The notes under the pieces were generated by a model. The model saw only the letters and a program-made list of their open reading frames with translations. It ran no database searches and had not been told where the DNA came from. Below, piece by piece: positions 44,433-53,402 of a stretch of 63,069 nucleotides of DNA (position 1 is its first letter; each line of letters opens with the position of its first letter). The position numbers and the translations under genes are program-made. Source of the stretch: Phycisphaerales bacterium (lineage in GTDB: Bacteria; Planctomycetota; Phycisphaerae; Phycisphaerales; UBA1924); the NCBI GenBank assembly GCA_029260315.1, contig JAJDDM010000122.1:1-63069 (forward strand). Direction: 5' to 3'.

Positions 44433-45500
44433 TTAGACCCGTCGCAGCAGCGTCACCCGCCCGATCGGCACCCACTCGGCGACGAGAATATCGCCGTTTG
44501 CCAGCCAGATCGCGTCGTGCGGGTGAATGAACTTGCCGTCGATGAACTTGTCGCGCGGCACGCCGCGCAGGTTTGTCGGTCGGCCATCGCCGAGTTGGGC
44601 GACGACCTGATTTTCCGAACCCAGGATTGTGACGACGAACGCCAGATCCGGCACCAGCAGCAGCCCGCCGCGCGTCTTGAAGTGGCACGGCTGGCGGATC
44701 CCGGCGCGGACGAAGCCCAGATGCTCGCCGGCGAGGGTCATGTATTGGATCCGGTTGTTCGAGCGATCGGCGACGGCAAGCCTCGGCGGGTCGAAGCGGT
44801 GATCGAGCCAGAGCCCGTGCGGGCAGGCGACCTCGCCGGCTTTGGAGCCGGGGCGTGCGATCGTCGCCTTGTACTGGCCGTTGCGGGTGTAGCGATGGAT
44901 GTAGCTGGAGCCGTAGCCGTCGCCGACGAAGAAATCGCCGTCGGTCGCGAAGGCGACGTTGGTGGGACACCAGCGCCCGGCGTCGGGATAGACGCCGGCC
45001 TCGGAGGGGAACGATCGCTCCCAGAGCACTTCGCCAGTGAGATTCGTCTTGACGATGAGTCGGCGGGCGGTGTCGCAGTGGTAGAGGAACTCTTCGCCGG
45101 CTTCTTCGCGGATGTCGAGGCCGTGGGCCCCGCCGCGGAAGGCGCTGCCCCAGGACTCGATGAACGCGCCGTCGGGGTCGAAGACGCAGACGGCGTCTGC
45201 GCCTTCGCTGGAGGCGTGGACGGTGTGGGCGAGGTAGATCCGACCTGCTTTGTCCTGCGTCAGGCCGTGGGTGTCGCCGAAGCTGAGGCCCCTGGGCGGG
45301 GTAATCCAGTCGTGGATGCACTCGTAGGTGTGGTCGGCGGTGCCGAGGATCGGGTTGCGTGTGCCAGAGCGGTCGGCGGTGTGTGCCGAGGCTGATCGGG
45401 CCTCGGGGGCTCGTGCCGAGGCGGATCTGGCGAGCGGGGCGAACGCGGCAGTGCCGGCGAGGGCGGCGAACGATCGGCGTGACATCGGTGGCTGGCGCAT
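44433..45500 (-). CDS. Exported NHL-type beta-propeller protein with Tat-like signal
   Basis: Protein of 355 residues. The start at 45500 follows ggaggaagcc and gives the Tat-like signal SRRSFAALAGTAAFAPLA. The mature part is a six-bladed propeller with NHL-like repeats (DTHGLTQDKAGRIYLAHT, PTNVAFATDGDFFVGDGYGSSYIHRYTRNGQYKATI, PHGLWLDHRFDPPRLAVADRSNNRIQYM, HPHDAIWLANGDILVAEW), similar to peptidylglycine-lyase-like propellers. Substrate unknown. Export via Tat would use the tatA-containing system. Confidence 0.78.
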   Translation of the reverse strand: MRQPPMSRRSFAALAGTAAFAPLARSASARAPEARSASAHTADRSGTRNPILGTADHTYECIHDWITPPRGLSFGDTHGLTQDKAGRIYLAHTVHASSEGADAVCVFDPDGAFIESWGSAFRGGAHGLDIREEAGEEFLYHCDTARRLIVKTNLTGEVLWERSFPSEAGVYPDAGRWCPTNVAFATDGDFFVGDGYGSSYIHRYTRNGQYKATIARPGSKAGEVACPHGLWLDHRFDPPRLAVADRSNNRIQYMTLAGEHLGFVRAGIRQPCHFKTRGGLLLVPDLAFVVTILGSENQVVAQLGDGRPTNLRGVPRDKFIDGKFIHPHDAIWLANGDILVAEWVPIGRVTLLRRV

Positions 45501-45607
45501 GGCTTCCTCCCGCGGGCAGCATATCAGGATCGGGCGCGGGGTCATCGCGACGTCGAGCGGCAGACTCCGAACGGTGGCGAGACCGGGAGACAGCGCCGGC
45601 GCGGGAA

Positions 45608-46444
45608 TCAGTCCGGCGCCCGTCGCACGAGCACAACCGGCGCCTGCACATGGCTGATGACGTGGTCGGTCGTGCCGCCGAAGAACAGGCGGTGGAGCCA
45701 GCTATCGGGGAAGGCGCCCATCACGAGCAGGGCGGCGTTGGCGTGCTCGGCGGCGGTCTCGATCTGCTTGGCCTCGGACTCTTCCTCTGGGCCATAGTGG
45801 ACGACCATCGCCTCGGGGGCGGCGTCCTGGGCCTTCTGGAGGACGCCGGCGAGTTGATCGCCCATCCGAGTGACCGCGAGCACCGTGAGCGGCCAGCCGG
45901 TCTGCTCGCTCAAGTGCTTCGACCAGTCCAGCGCGAACCGCGATCGCTCTGCGCCGTCGAAGACGCATAGCACGCGAGAGAGGTCTCGCAGGGGGCCTGT
46001 GCCGACGAGCACGGGGCAGGGCGCCTCGCCGATCAGTGCCGTGGTTGACGATCCGATGCGGGCGTCTGCGAATCGCCCCTTCGCGCCGACGGCGATCAGA
46101 TCGTTGGGACCGGCGAGGCGGGCGATCTCATCGATCAGTTCGCCCTCGACGATCTCGGGATGGCACGTCACCCCGGCCTTGCGGGCGAACTCGACCGCCT
46201 CGGGCAGCTCGCGGGCCGCCTGCTCGCGCTGCTGCTCGATCGTCGGGCCGATCGTCGCTGGCGGCGGCGCGCCCATGACCATGCCGACGGTCGGGTCGGG
46301 CAGCGGCGGGGCGATCTGGGTCTCCAGCACGCGCAGGACGGTGATCTCGGATCCGCTCGCCTTGGCGAGTTCGATGGCGTGCGCGAATGCCGCGCGCGCG
46401 AGGTCCGAGGCGTCGTACGCCACGATGATGCGGTCGATGGACAT
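45608..46444 (-). CDS. Tandem-domain universal stress protein (UspA family)
   Basis: Protein of 278 residues with two Usp folds. The first (1-145) has IDRIIVAYD, then DLIAVGAKG and the ATP-loop-like GSSTTALIGEAPCPVLVG. The second (about 150-278) ends ALLVMGAFPDSWLHRLFFGGTTDHVISHVQAPVVLVRRAP. ATG at 46444 is preferred; an in-frame TTG lies two codons upstream. Divergent from the B12/GTPase gene with a gap of about 95 bp. Confidence 0.9.
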   Translation of the reverse strand: MSIDRIIVAYDASDLARAAFAHAIELAKASGSEITVLRVLETQIAPPLPDPTVGMVMGAPPPATIGPTIEQQREQAARELPEAVEFARKAGVTCHPEIVEGELIDEIARLAGPNDLIAVGAKGRFADARIGSSTTALIGEAPCPVLVGTGPLRDLSRVLCVFDGAERSRFALDWSKHLSEQTGWPLTVLAVTRMGDQLAGVLQKAQDAAPEAMVVHYGPEEESEAKQIETAAEHANAALLVMGAFPDSWLHRLFFGGTTDHVISHVQAPVVLVRRAPD

Positions 46445-46538
46445 GCACAAGGAGTATACCGCTTGCCCGGGAAATCAACGGTCGGCGATATTCGCGGAGC
46501 GGCGCGAATACGATCGCGTCCAGCTGGAGGCAAGAATC

Positions 46539-47723
46539 ATGGGTCGATCGTTGACCAGCCCGACAAGCGAGTTCGAGAAGAAGGACCGCTGCGCCGACCT
46601 GCCGCACCGCCCGCGGGTGCTGTTGGGCAAGATGGGGCTGGACGGGCACGATCGGGGGGTGAAGGTGATCGCGCGGGCGCTGCGCGATTCGGGCGTGCAT
46701 GTGATCTACTCCGGGCTGTGGCAGACGCCTCGCAGCCTGGCGATCAGCGCCCGCGACGAAGACGTGGACGTGATCGCCGCGAGCATGATGAGCAACTCGC
46801 ATCTGGCGCTGGGGCCGCAGTTGCTCAAGGCGCTCGGGGATGTCGGTCGCCCGGATATCCCGGTGCAGATGGGCGGCATCTTGCCGCAGGAGGACGTGCC
46901 GAAGCTGTTGGAGGCGGGCATCAACGCCTGCTTTACGACGGGAGTGGGGCTGGAGGACATCGTCGAGGCGGTGCGGTCGTGCGTGCGCGAGCGGACGGAA
47001 CTCGTCGAGAGCGGGCAGGCCGACGCGCAGCTCGCGCGAGATATCTCGCGGTTGCACGACGGCGCCGGCCTGCGCGATGGCGCGCAGCGGCGCAGGCCGG
47101 CGCGGGTGATCGGGATCACCGGCTCGCCCGGCGCGGGCAAGAGCACGCTGGTCGCCCAGCTCGCCAGCGAGCTCAGCCGGCGGAGCGAGGACGATCCGTC
47201 CATCGGGCGCGTCGGCGTTGTGGCGTTCGATCCGATGAGCCCGATCACGAACGGCGCGCTGCTCGGCGATCGCCTGCGCGTCGATTTCAACCGCCTCGAG
47301 GGGCGGATCTTCTACCACAGCCTCGCGATCCGCGGCGAGGATTATCACGGGCTCCGGGAGATCATCGAGTTGATCGGGGGAAGCGACGGAGCGACGAAGG
47401 GACGGAGCGACGAAGGGGGGGGGCGCATCGACACGCTGTTTGTCGAGACGGTGGGGGCCGGGCAGAACGAGACGCGGATTCGGGATTATGTCGACACGAC
47501 GGCGGTTGTGCTCACGCCGGGGATGGGCGACGCGGTGCAGATGGATAAGGCCGGGATTCTGGAGATCGCCGACGTGTTCGTGTGTAACAAGGCGGACCAC
47601 CCGGGCGAGCACGAGCTGATGCGCGACCTGCGGGACATCTCGGGCGAGCGGCGGGTGTTCGAGACGATCGCGACGCACGGGCAGGGGATCGCGGAGTTGC
47701 TGGATGGGTTGGTCGGGAGTTAG
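46539..47723 (+). CDS. Fused B12-binding domain and MeaB-type GTPase (split-IcmF partner)
   Basis: Protein of 394 residues. Residues about 25-155 are a cobalamin-binding domain with DGHDRG (His37 as cobalt ligand), SMMSN and QMGGILPQED. Residues about 188-394 are a MeaB/ArgK-type G-protein chaperone: P-loop GSPGAGKST, FDPMSPITNGALLGDR, FVETVGAGQNETRIRDYVD, NKAD. IcmF carries B12 domain, G domain and mutase on one chain; here the mutase (39063) is separate. An insert GSDGATKGRSDEGGG before FVETVG comes from a 16-bp duplication and a 9-G run. The G domain is short for the family, without a long C-terminal dimerisation arm. Confidence 0.9.
   Translation: MGRSLTSPTSEFEKKDRCADLPHRPRVLLGKMGLDGHDRGVKVIARALRDSGVHVIYSGLWQTPRSLAISARDEDVDVIAASMMSNSHLALGPQLLKALGDVGRPDIPVQMGGILPQEDVPKLLEAGINACFTTGVGLEDIVEAVRSCVRERTELVESGQADAQLARDISRLHDGAGLRDGAQRRRPARVIGITGSPGAGKSTLVAQLASELSRRSEDDPSIGRVGVVAFDPMSPITNGALLGDRLRVDFNRLEGRIFYHSLAIRGEDYHGLREIIELIGGSDGATKGRSDEGGGRIDTLFVETVGAGQNETRIRDYVDTTAVVLTPGMGDAVQMDKAGILEIADVFVCNKADHPGEHELMRDLRDISGERRVFETIATHGQGIAELLDGLVGS
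47385..47423 (+). repeat. 16-bp tandem duplication followed by a nine-G run inside the GTPase
   Basis: gacggagcgacgaagg occurs twice in a row (47385-47400, 47401-47416), and the second runs into nine consecutive Gs (47415-47423). 16 bp is not a multiple of three, so the frame is kept only by the combination present. Confidence 0.85.
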
Positions 47724-47727
47724 GTTG

Positions 47728-47826
47728 TTATTCTGCGCCGAGTTCTGAAAGGTTCTTCGATCCGGTGCCGAAGGCGCAGAAGATGGCGACGCCGAACCAG
47801 ATCACGTCGTAGATCTTCTCGGTCAT
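47728..47826 (-). CDS. Possible 32-residue membrane peptide
   Basis: Short frame MTEKIYDVIWFGVAIFCAFGTG... with one hydrophobic helix and ccgggaggg about 10 bp before the ATG, convergent with the B12/GTPase gene. Nothing similar recognised. Codons are plausible, but the length gives little power. Confidence 0.35.
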   Translation of the reverse strand: MTEKIYDVIWFGVAIFCAFGTGSKNLSELGAE

Positions 47827-47953
47827 CAGCGGGCCCTCCCGGTGGTTCGGATCACCATAGCGAAAACACGGTGCCGGCACAGTTGACCACGGGGCAAACT
47901 CGCCCGGGGCCGGGCCGGATCGACCTACGATCGCCCCCCGCGAAGGAGCAGTC

Positions 47954-49561
47954 GTGAGCGCAGACGGTTCGGACGACCAACGCAAGCCCTCGGACCTGCG
48001 CAAGGTGCTCGACCCTAATTTGTGCGACCCCGGCGGCGAGCCGCCGACCGATTGGGTCGAGTGCGCGAGCGAATCCCAAGGACAACCCCGGGGTTTGAGC
48101 GACGACGGGCGGCTCAAGTCTGGGCGACTCGCCGGGCTGACAATGAACCGGGCGATCTGGGTGCTGTCCTGGCCGATCCTTGTCGAGAGCCTGCTCAACT
48201 GGCTGGTCGGGTGGACGGACACGCGCCTGGCGACCGAGTTGGGCGTCGCTCAGGCCGACGCCATCGGCGGGGCGGCCTATGTCCAGTGGTTCATCGGCCT
48301 GACGATCATGGCGATCGGGGTGGGCAGCACGGCGTTAATCAGCCGGGCCATCGGCAAGGGGCGGTTGGCGGCCGCCGACGCCGCGGTGGGGCAGTCGGTG
48401 CTCCTGCAACTGCTCATTGGCGTGGCGGTCACCGGCGTCATTCTGCTGGCCATCCGCCCCGTCGCCAGCCTGCTCAATCTCGAGCCGGACGCCCGCGAGG
48501 CGTTCGAGGTGTATCTAGGGATCATCGCCGCGAGCGTGCCGCTGATGTCGATCGTCTTCGGCGGGACCTCCTGCGTGCGCGGGGCCGGCGATTCGTTCCG
48601 CCCGCTGCTCATCATGCTCGTGGTCAATCTCGTGAACGTCAGCGCAAGCTGGGCGCTGGTCGGCGTCGATCTCACTTATGTTGCGACCGAGAACAGCGAG
48701 GCGGTTCGCAAGACGCTCATCGAGAACCCGTTCGCGTTCGACCTCGGCGTGGCTGGGATTGCCATCGGCACGGTGCTCGCCCACGCCGTCGGCGCGGTCC
48801 TTGTCCTCTGGCTGCTTGCCAGCGGCAAATCCGGCGTGCGCCTCAAACGCCGGCGACTCATCCCGCACCGCGTCACGCTGTACCGCCTCGTCCGCCTGGG
48901 CGTGCCGAACTACCTCGAGACTCTCGGCATGTGGCTGGGCAACTTCGGCGTGCTGCTCATCGTCGGCCAGCTCGGGGCGTCGATGCTGGGCCAGCACATC
49001 GTCGCCATCCGCGTGGAGTCGATCAGCTTCATGCCCGGGTTCGCGATGGGCATGGCCGCGGCGACGCTCGCGGGGCAGTATCTGGGCGCGGGGAGTTCTG
49101 AGTTCGCTCGGCGCGCGATCGGGCGGTGTGCGCTGATCGGCGGCGTGCTCATGGGGTTGCTGGGCCTGGTCTTTCTGTTCATGCCGCGGATAGTGGTGGG
49201 CCTATTCAGCAGTCTGCCCGAGCACATGGACCAGACGCCGGAGCTGCTGATGATCTGCGGCGCGGTGCAGCTGCCGTTCGGGCTGATGCTCGTGATGCGC
49301 GGCGGGCTGCGCGGCGCGGGGGATGTTCGCGTCGTGATGGCGATCACCTGGGTGACCACCTATCTCGTGCGCCTGCCCGCGGTGTATTTCCTGAGCGGGA
49401 TCGACATTACGCTGCCGAACGGTATGGTGATCGTGAATCCGAGCCCGAGCGAGCTGGGGCTCGTGGGCGTGTGGTTCGCGCTGTGCGGCGAGCTTGTCGT
49501 GCGGTTCTTCGCGTTTGGTGCGCGCTATGTCAACGGGGCGTGGGTTATGGCGAAGGTCTAG
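47954..49561 (+). CDS. MATE-family efflux transporter
   Basis: Integral membrane protein of 535 residues with two MatE halves, about 12 helices starting after a ~60-residue soluble N-terminus. The first half has WPILVESLLNWLVGWTDTRLATELG, AIGVGSTALISRAIGKG and GTSCVRGAGDSFRPLL. The second has GVPNYLETLGMWLGNFGVLLIV and PFGLMLVMRGGLRGAGDVRV. It likely exports organic cations or drugs using Na+ or H+. GTG start at 47954; a later start at LTMNRAIW is possible and would remove the unusual polar leader. Confidence 0.88.
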   Translation: MSADGSDDQRKPSDLRKVLDPNLCDPGGEPPTDWVECASESQGQPRGLSDDGRLKSGRLAGLTMNRAIWVLSWPILVESLLNWLVGWTDTRLATELGVAQADAIGGAAYVQWFIGLTIMAIGVGSTALISRAIGKGRLAAADAAVGQSVLLQLLIGVAVTGVILLAIRPVASLLNLEPDAREAFEVYLGIIAASVPLMSIVFGGTSCVRGAGDSFRPLLIMLVVNLVNVSASWALVGVDLTYVATENSEAVRKTLIENPFAFDLGVAGIAIGTVLAHAVGAVLVLWLLASGKSGVRLKRRRLIPHRVTLYRLVRLGVPNYLETLGMWLGNFGVLLIVGQLGASMLGQHIVAIRVESISFMPGFAMGMAAATLAGQYLGAGSSEFARRAIGRCALIGGVLMGLLGLVFLFMPRIVVGLFSSLPEHMDQTPELLMICGAVQLPFGLMLVMRGGLRGAGDVRVVMAITWVTTYLVRLPAVYFLSGIDITLPNGMVIVNPSPSELGLVGVWFALCGELVVRFFAFGARYVNGAWVMAKV

Positions 49562-49605
49562 GACGGCTGAGCGAGTCTGGGCCTCGGAGGGGCTGGTCGA
49601 TTCTG

Positions 49606-49735
49606 GCGAGGGGCGCTAGCCCCTCGAACTAGCGTTCGTTTCGAGCGCCGCTTCGCGGCTGGATTCCTCTGCTGCTTGCCGAGGGGCTGTCGCCCCTCGC
49701 CAGGTTCGCACCGCCACATCCGTGGCGAGGACTTG
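49606..49735. repeat. Inverted pair of gaggggct/agcccctc repeats
   Basis: ggcgaggggcgctagcccct (from 49606) and cgaggggctgtcgcccctcg (from 49680) are each palindromic and also mirror one another. The second is followed by ggttcgcaccgccacatccgtggcg, which matches the copy near 17430 (gtatcgcaccgccgctccgcggcgg). Confidence 0.7.
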
Positions 49736-49799
49736 TTCGGCCAAGGTATCGCCACATGGATGCAACGCAGTATTCGTTCGAGGTGAGCGACGCGCGGAC

Positions 49800-50090
49800 C
49801 TACGCAGATCGAGCGAAACCGAGCCGCGCGATCGCGAGCCAGATCGCGACGTGCACGAGGACGACACCGATGAATCGGACTTGGAACGCCTTGTCGCGCG
49901 TCTTGTGTCGGATGATGCGTTGGGCGCAGAGCCCGCCGGGCCAGCCGCCGAGCAGGTCCAGCAGCAGGAGCGTGCGTTCGCGTGTCCGGCGAGCGCCTTT
50001 CCGAGCGAGGCGTTTATCCCGCCAGTACGCGACAAACGAGATGACGCTCATCAGCGCGTACCACGCGGGGATCAGCAGCCAAGGTTGCAC
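49800..50090 (-). CDS. DUF1294 membrane protein
   Basis: Protein of 96 residues with two or three hydrophobic helices. It carries the DUF1294 signature: YWRDKRLARKGARRTRERTLLLLDLLGGWPGGLCAQRIIRHKTRDKAFQVRF. Often found as a stand-alone small protein or fused to a cold-shock domain; function unknown. It ends about four bases after the stop of the next upstream gene (50095), so the two are probably cotranscribed. Confidence 0.85.
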   Translation of the reverse strand: MQPWLLIPAWYALMSVISFVAYWRDKRLARKGARRTRERTLLLLDLLGGWPGGLCAQRIIRHKTRDKAFQVRFIGVVLVHVAIWLAIARLGFARSA

Positions 50091-50094
50091 GGTC

Positions 50095-52161
50095 TTATCC
50101 CGCCGAGGCGGTCTGTTCCTCGTCGTCCAGCGGGGAGCCGCCGTCGCGGTCGCGCACGTTCAGCCGCTCGACCATCGCCTCCAGCGAGAAGGCTTCGAGG
50201 GCGCTGACCGACGCGATGGGTGAGCGGGCCGCGGCGGCGATGCCGGCGGTGCGGTACTCCTCGACCGTCAGCGGGCGCATGCCGGTGATCTTCGCGACGG
50301 CGACGCCGAGGCGCTTGGGCAGGGCCATTGCGACGGTGCGCTGTTCCACCGGCTGCTCATCCATCGGGGTGAGCGGATCGAGGGCCGCGGCCATGTCGTC
50401 GAGGCGCTCGACGAGTTCGGGCTCGCTGATGTCGCTGGCCCCGCCGAAGCGGCGTTCGATGCGATCGCCCACGACCCGCGTGCCGGATTGGACGACCAAA
50501 GGCGTCCGCGGCGGGTCGTCTTCAGCAGCTTCGTCACCGTCAGGATCAGGGTCCGGTCCGATCGGATCCTCTTCGGCGGGTGGGTCGTTGAACAGGGCCC
50601 CGACCGCCTCGAGCCCCTCAGCGATCGCCAATGACTCAAACTCCGAGACGCGCGACTCGATCTGGCGATACCCCAGCAGCGATCGCAGATCGCGCTCGAC
50701 CTGCTCGCGCACCTCGTCGAGGCTCTCGGCGGGCGAGCGATCGCGCACATCGAGAACGCGCACGAACGAGATGGTACCGGAGAACTGGTTCTCGATCTTG
50801 TTCTCCACCGCGAGCACTCCCCGTTGCGGGCCGATCTCGGCGTCGGGGTTCAGCTCGTGGACATTCATCAGGAAGTTGCCGAAGCGCATCGTGCGGTTGC
50901 CGCCGACGCTCACGCTGCTCAGACCGATATCCGGGATCTGGCTGAGATCCGAGAGCGTCCGCCACTGGCCGGCGTAGACGTTGATCTTCGGGCGCGGCGG
51001 GCTGAACTCGTCACTGCCGAAGGCACGCTTGTAATACGAGGCCATGTACCGCTGGAGCTCGTCGGCGAGTTCGTCGAGCGTCGGGCCCGCACGCTCGGCG
51101 CCGTCGGGGATCACCACGAGGCCGTCGTCGTCCCGGGTCAGCATTGGCAGGACGATGCGGCGCACCTGCTGAGCAGCTTCATTGACGAGTTCCTCGGCCC
51201 GTGCCTCGCGGATCGCCTTGCGGGCTTTCTCGTACTCGACATCGCGGGCCGCGCGAAGTTCTTCATCGCTGAGCGACTCGTCGAACTCGCTGATGTACTT
51301 GTCCGGGTTGGACTGATACTCGTTGACCATCTCGCGGGCCGAGACGGGGATCGCCTCGCGGATCGCGTCGCGCTCGATGGTGATGACCTCGAACTTCACG
51401 CGGGGCGGGCGGACGTAGCCGATGCCGAACTCGCCCTCGCCCGGCTCGACGCTCTGGTACTCCTCGAAGTGTGCCTGGAGCTGGCTCTGGTCGATCTCGC
51501 CGTCGAACGCGTGCGAGCCGGGGATGAAGACGTGGTCGAGGGTGATGTTGTCGAGCTCGTGCTTGGCCTGCGCGACCGTGACGGGCACGCTGAGCCGCGG
51601 GGCGCCCTGGTACGAGCCGAGCATGCGTTCGACGCCTCGGGCGCTGGCCAGAGCGAGGTTGAACTGCTCGACCGTGAGGCGATTCTGGGCCGCGACCCGC
51701 TGGCGGAGCCCGTCGAGCTCGTTGCGGGCGAGTTGCAGGATATCTTCTGGCGTGGGCATCTCGCCGCCGACGCTCGCGAGTTCCTGCTCCAGCGAAGCCG
51801 CACGCTGCGAACTCAGTTGGGCGATCCACGCCTCCCCGTCGCCGGCCTCACCGATGTACCCGCCCTCGTCGGCCGCGTGGGTCAGCAGAATCCAGTGCAG
51901 CGCGTCCTGGCCGATGAGGATCGAGGCATACTGGTGGCTGCCGGTCACGAACGCGATGAAGCTTCCCAAGGCCTCGCGCTCGCGGGCGGCCTGCTGCATG
52001 TCCAGCGTGCTGACCGACTTGTCGCCGATGTAGACCTCGGTCCGCTTGCCCAGACCCTTGCCGTATTGCGTGATGGCCTGGGGGGCGACGAACACGACCA
52101 TGAGGACCGAGGCGAAGATGACGAGCAGGAACTTCTGATACCGGCGGAGGAACTTGAGCAT
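50095..52161 (-). CDS. PpiD/SurA-like periplasmic folding factor
   Basis: Protein of 688 residues: N-terminal membrane anchor (FLLVIFASVLMVVFVAPQAI), then a SurA-N-type helical region (VYIGDKSVSTLDMQQAARE, and RLTVEQFNLALASARGVERMLG), long charged stretches and a C-terminal domain with an acidic linker. The topology matches PpiD. A clear parvulin PPIase domain is not visible, so it may be a non-catalytic chaperone. It is probably inner-membrane tethered, with the bulk in the periplasm. Confidence 0.65.
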   Translation of the reverse strand: MLKFLRRYQKFLLVIFASVLMVVFVAPQAITQYGKGLGKRTEVYIGDKSVSTLDMQQAAREREALGSFIAFVTGSHQYASILIGQDALHWILLTHAADEGGYIGEAGDGEAWIAQLSSQRAASLEQELASVGGEMPTPEDILQLARNELDGLRQRVAAQNRLTVEQFNLALASARGVERMLGSYQGAPRLSVPVTVAQAKHELDNITLDHVFIPGSHAFDGEIDQSQLQAHFEEYQSVEPGEGEFGIGYVRPPRVKFEVITIERDAIREAIPVSAREMVNEYQSNPDKYISEFDESLSDEELRAARDVEYEKARKAIREARAEELVNEAAQQVRRIVLPMLTRDDDGLVVIPDGAERAGPTLDELADELQRYMASYYKRAFGSDEFSPPRPKINVYAGQWRTLSDLSQIPDIGLSSVSVGGNRTMRFGNFLMNVHELNPDAEIGPQRGVLAVENKIENQFSGTISFVRVLDVRDRSPAESLDEVREQVERDLRSLLGYRQIESRVSEFESLAIAEGLEAVGALFNDPPAEEDPIGPDPDPDGDEAAEDDPPRTPLVVQSGTRVVGDRIERRFGGASDISEPELVERLDDMAAALDPLTPMDEQPVEQRTVAMALPKRLGVAVAKITGMRPLTVEEYRTAGIAAAARSPIASVSALEAFSLEAMVERLNVRDRDGGSPLDDEEQTASAG

Positions 52162-52215
52162 TCAGGGCCCCTTGGCAAAGCCGTCAGACGATATGCGCCG
52201 CGGCCTGTTCGGTTG

Positions 52216-52247
52216 AAAAAGGGGCCCCAGGATTTCACCCGGGGCCC
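52216..52247 (-). terminator. Rho-independent terminator after rpsD
   Basis: On the minus strand a GC-rich stem (gggccccgg...ctggggcccc; arms around 52221-52247) is followed by a run of five Ts, 54-85 bp beyond the rpsD stop. Confidence 0.85.
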
Positions 52248-52300
52248 GCTGATCGTCAGATCTGATTCAGCGCCGGATCCGGCCCAGACTAGCAGTAGAA

Positions 52301-52900
52301 TTAGCGGTAGAACTCGACGATGAGATTGGTGTTCACGTCGAAGGGCACCTGGTCGCGGGTCGGGCGGGCGACCACCTTCACGATCAACTCCGACGGGTTC
52401 AGGTCCATCCAGCCCGGCACGTCGTGCCCGCCGACCTGCTCCATGTTCTCTCGCAGGCGGGGCTGGATCTTGTCCTTGAAGGTCAGCGTGTCGCCGACGC
52501 GGACCTGGCAGCTCGGGCGGTCGGTCTTGACGCCGTTGAGCTTGATGTGCCCGTGGGCGACGAGCTGGCGGGCGGCCCAGATGGTGGGGGCCAGGCCCGA
52601 ACGCCGGATGACGTTGTCCAGACGCCTTTCCAGCAGTTCCAGCAGGTTGTCGCCGGTGTTGCCCTTGCGGCGGGTCGCCTCGTCGACGTATCGCCGGAAC
52701 TGCTTCTCCATGACGTTGTAGTGATAGCGGAGCTTTTGTTTTTCGATGAGGCGGACGCCGTAGTCCCGCAGGCGACGCCCCCGGTACCCGTGGATACCGG
52801 GCGGGGTGAGCTGCTGGCGTGCGGTGTGCTTGGGGATGTCGGCGATGGGGACGCCGACGCGGCGAGAGAGCTTGACCTTGGGTCCGAGATAGCGGGCCAT
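52301..52900 (-). CDS. rpsD: 30S ribosomal protein S4
   Basis: Protein of 199 residues that binds the 5' domain of 16S rRNA and nucleates 30S assembly. The N-terminus is MARYLGPKVKLSRRVG; the S4 RNA-binding domain has RLDNVIRRSGLAPTIWAARQLVAHGHIKLNG; the C-terminus is PFDVNTNLIVEFYR. The four zinc Cys found in some S4 proteins are absent. ATG at 52900 with ggag seven bases upstream. It stands alone, away from the usual S13-S11-rpoA cluster, with its own terminator. Confidence 0.97.
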   Translation of the reverse strand: MARYLGPKVKLSRRVGVPIADIPKHTARQQLTPPGIHGYRGRRLRDYGVRLIEKQKLRYHYNVMEKQFRRYVDEATRRKGNTGDNLLELLERRLDNVIRRSGLAPTIWAARQLVAHGHIKLNGVKTDRPSCQVRVGDTLTFKDKIQPRLRENMEQVGGHDVPGWMDLNPSELIVKVVARPTRDQVPFDVNTNLIVEFYR

Positions 52901-53402
52901 GATGTTCTCCGTCTCCCCATCCGGCCTGGATGGGGGTGTCAGTGTGACGACCGGGGGCTTGCCGCGACTGCGGGCCGACCGATCCGGGCAGGGGGCTATT
53001 GAAGGTGGGTGGGTGGCCTGAGTCAACGATCCGGACGACGGGGCCCTCCCGAACCGGGGTGGCGGGCGTCCCGTCCGCATTTGTGCAACCGAATGGTAGC
53101 ACCGGCTTCCAGCCGGCCGAGGATTGTTTTGATTTTGTCGCAGACCCAATGAGGCTCGGTGCGCTCTCGACCCGGACCTTCGCAGAGCCTCAGGCCCGGC
53201 GTCCCCGACGGCTCATCGCGATCCGACAGCGAACGAATCCCGGACTTGGACCCCGAGTGTCTCTACAATCCCGCGTCCGCCGAATGTCGTCCGCCAGATC
53301 CTTGGACCAGCGAGCCGCGCCCGTCAGGGAGCGGATGCCTTTGAGCCGTTCAAACCGCTCCCTGACGGGCGCGGCTCGTTGAGAGAGCCCGGATATCGCC
53401 CC
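52901..53402. other. Gene-free stretch dense in palindromic repeats
   Basis: It holds a GVPPV-type repeat (about 53057-53078), a TGFQPV-type palindrome (accggcttccagccgg, 53101-53116) and the large hairpin at 53311. Promoters for rpsD and purF must lie here, but none is clear. Confidence 0.6.
53311..53378. repeat. Perfect 24-bp inverted repeat upstream of purF
   Basis: Arms at 53311-53334 and 53355-53378 are exact inverse complements (cgagccgcgc...gagcgg), separated by 20 bases. It belongs to the planctomycete AAPVRER/SLTGAAR-type repeat and ends directly against the first in-frame start codon of purF (TTG 53379). Confidence 0.9.
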
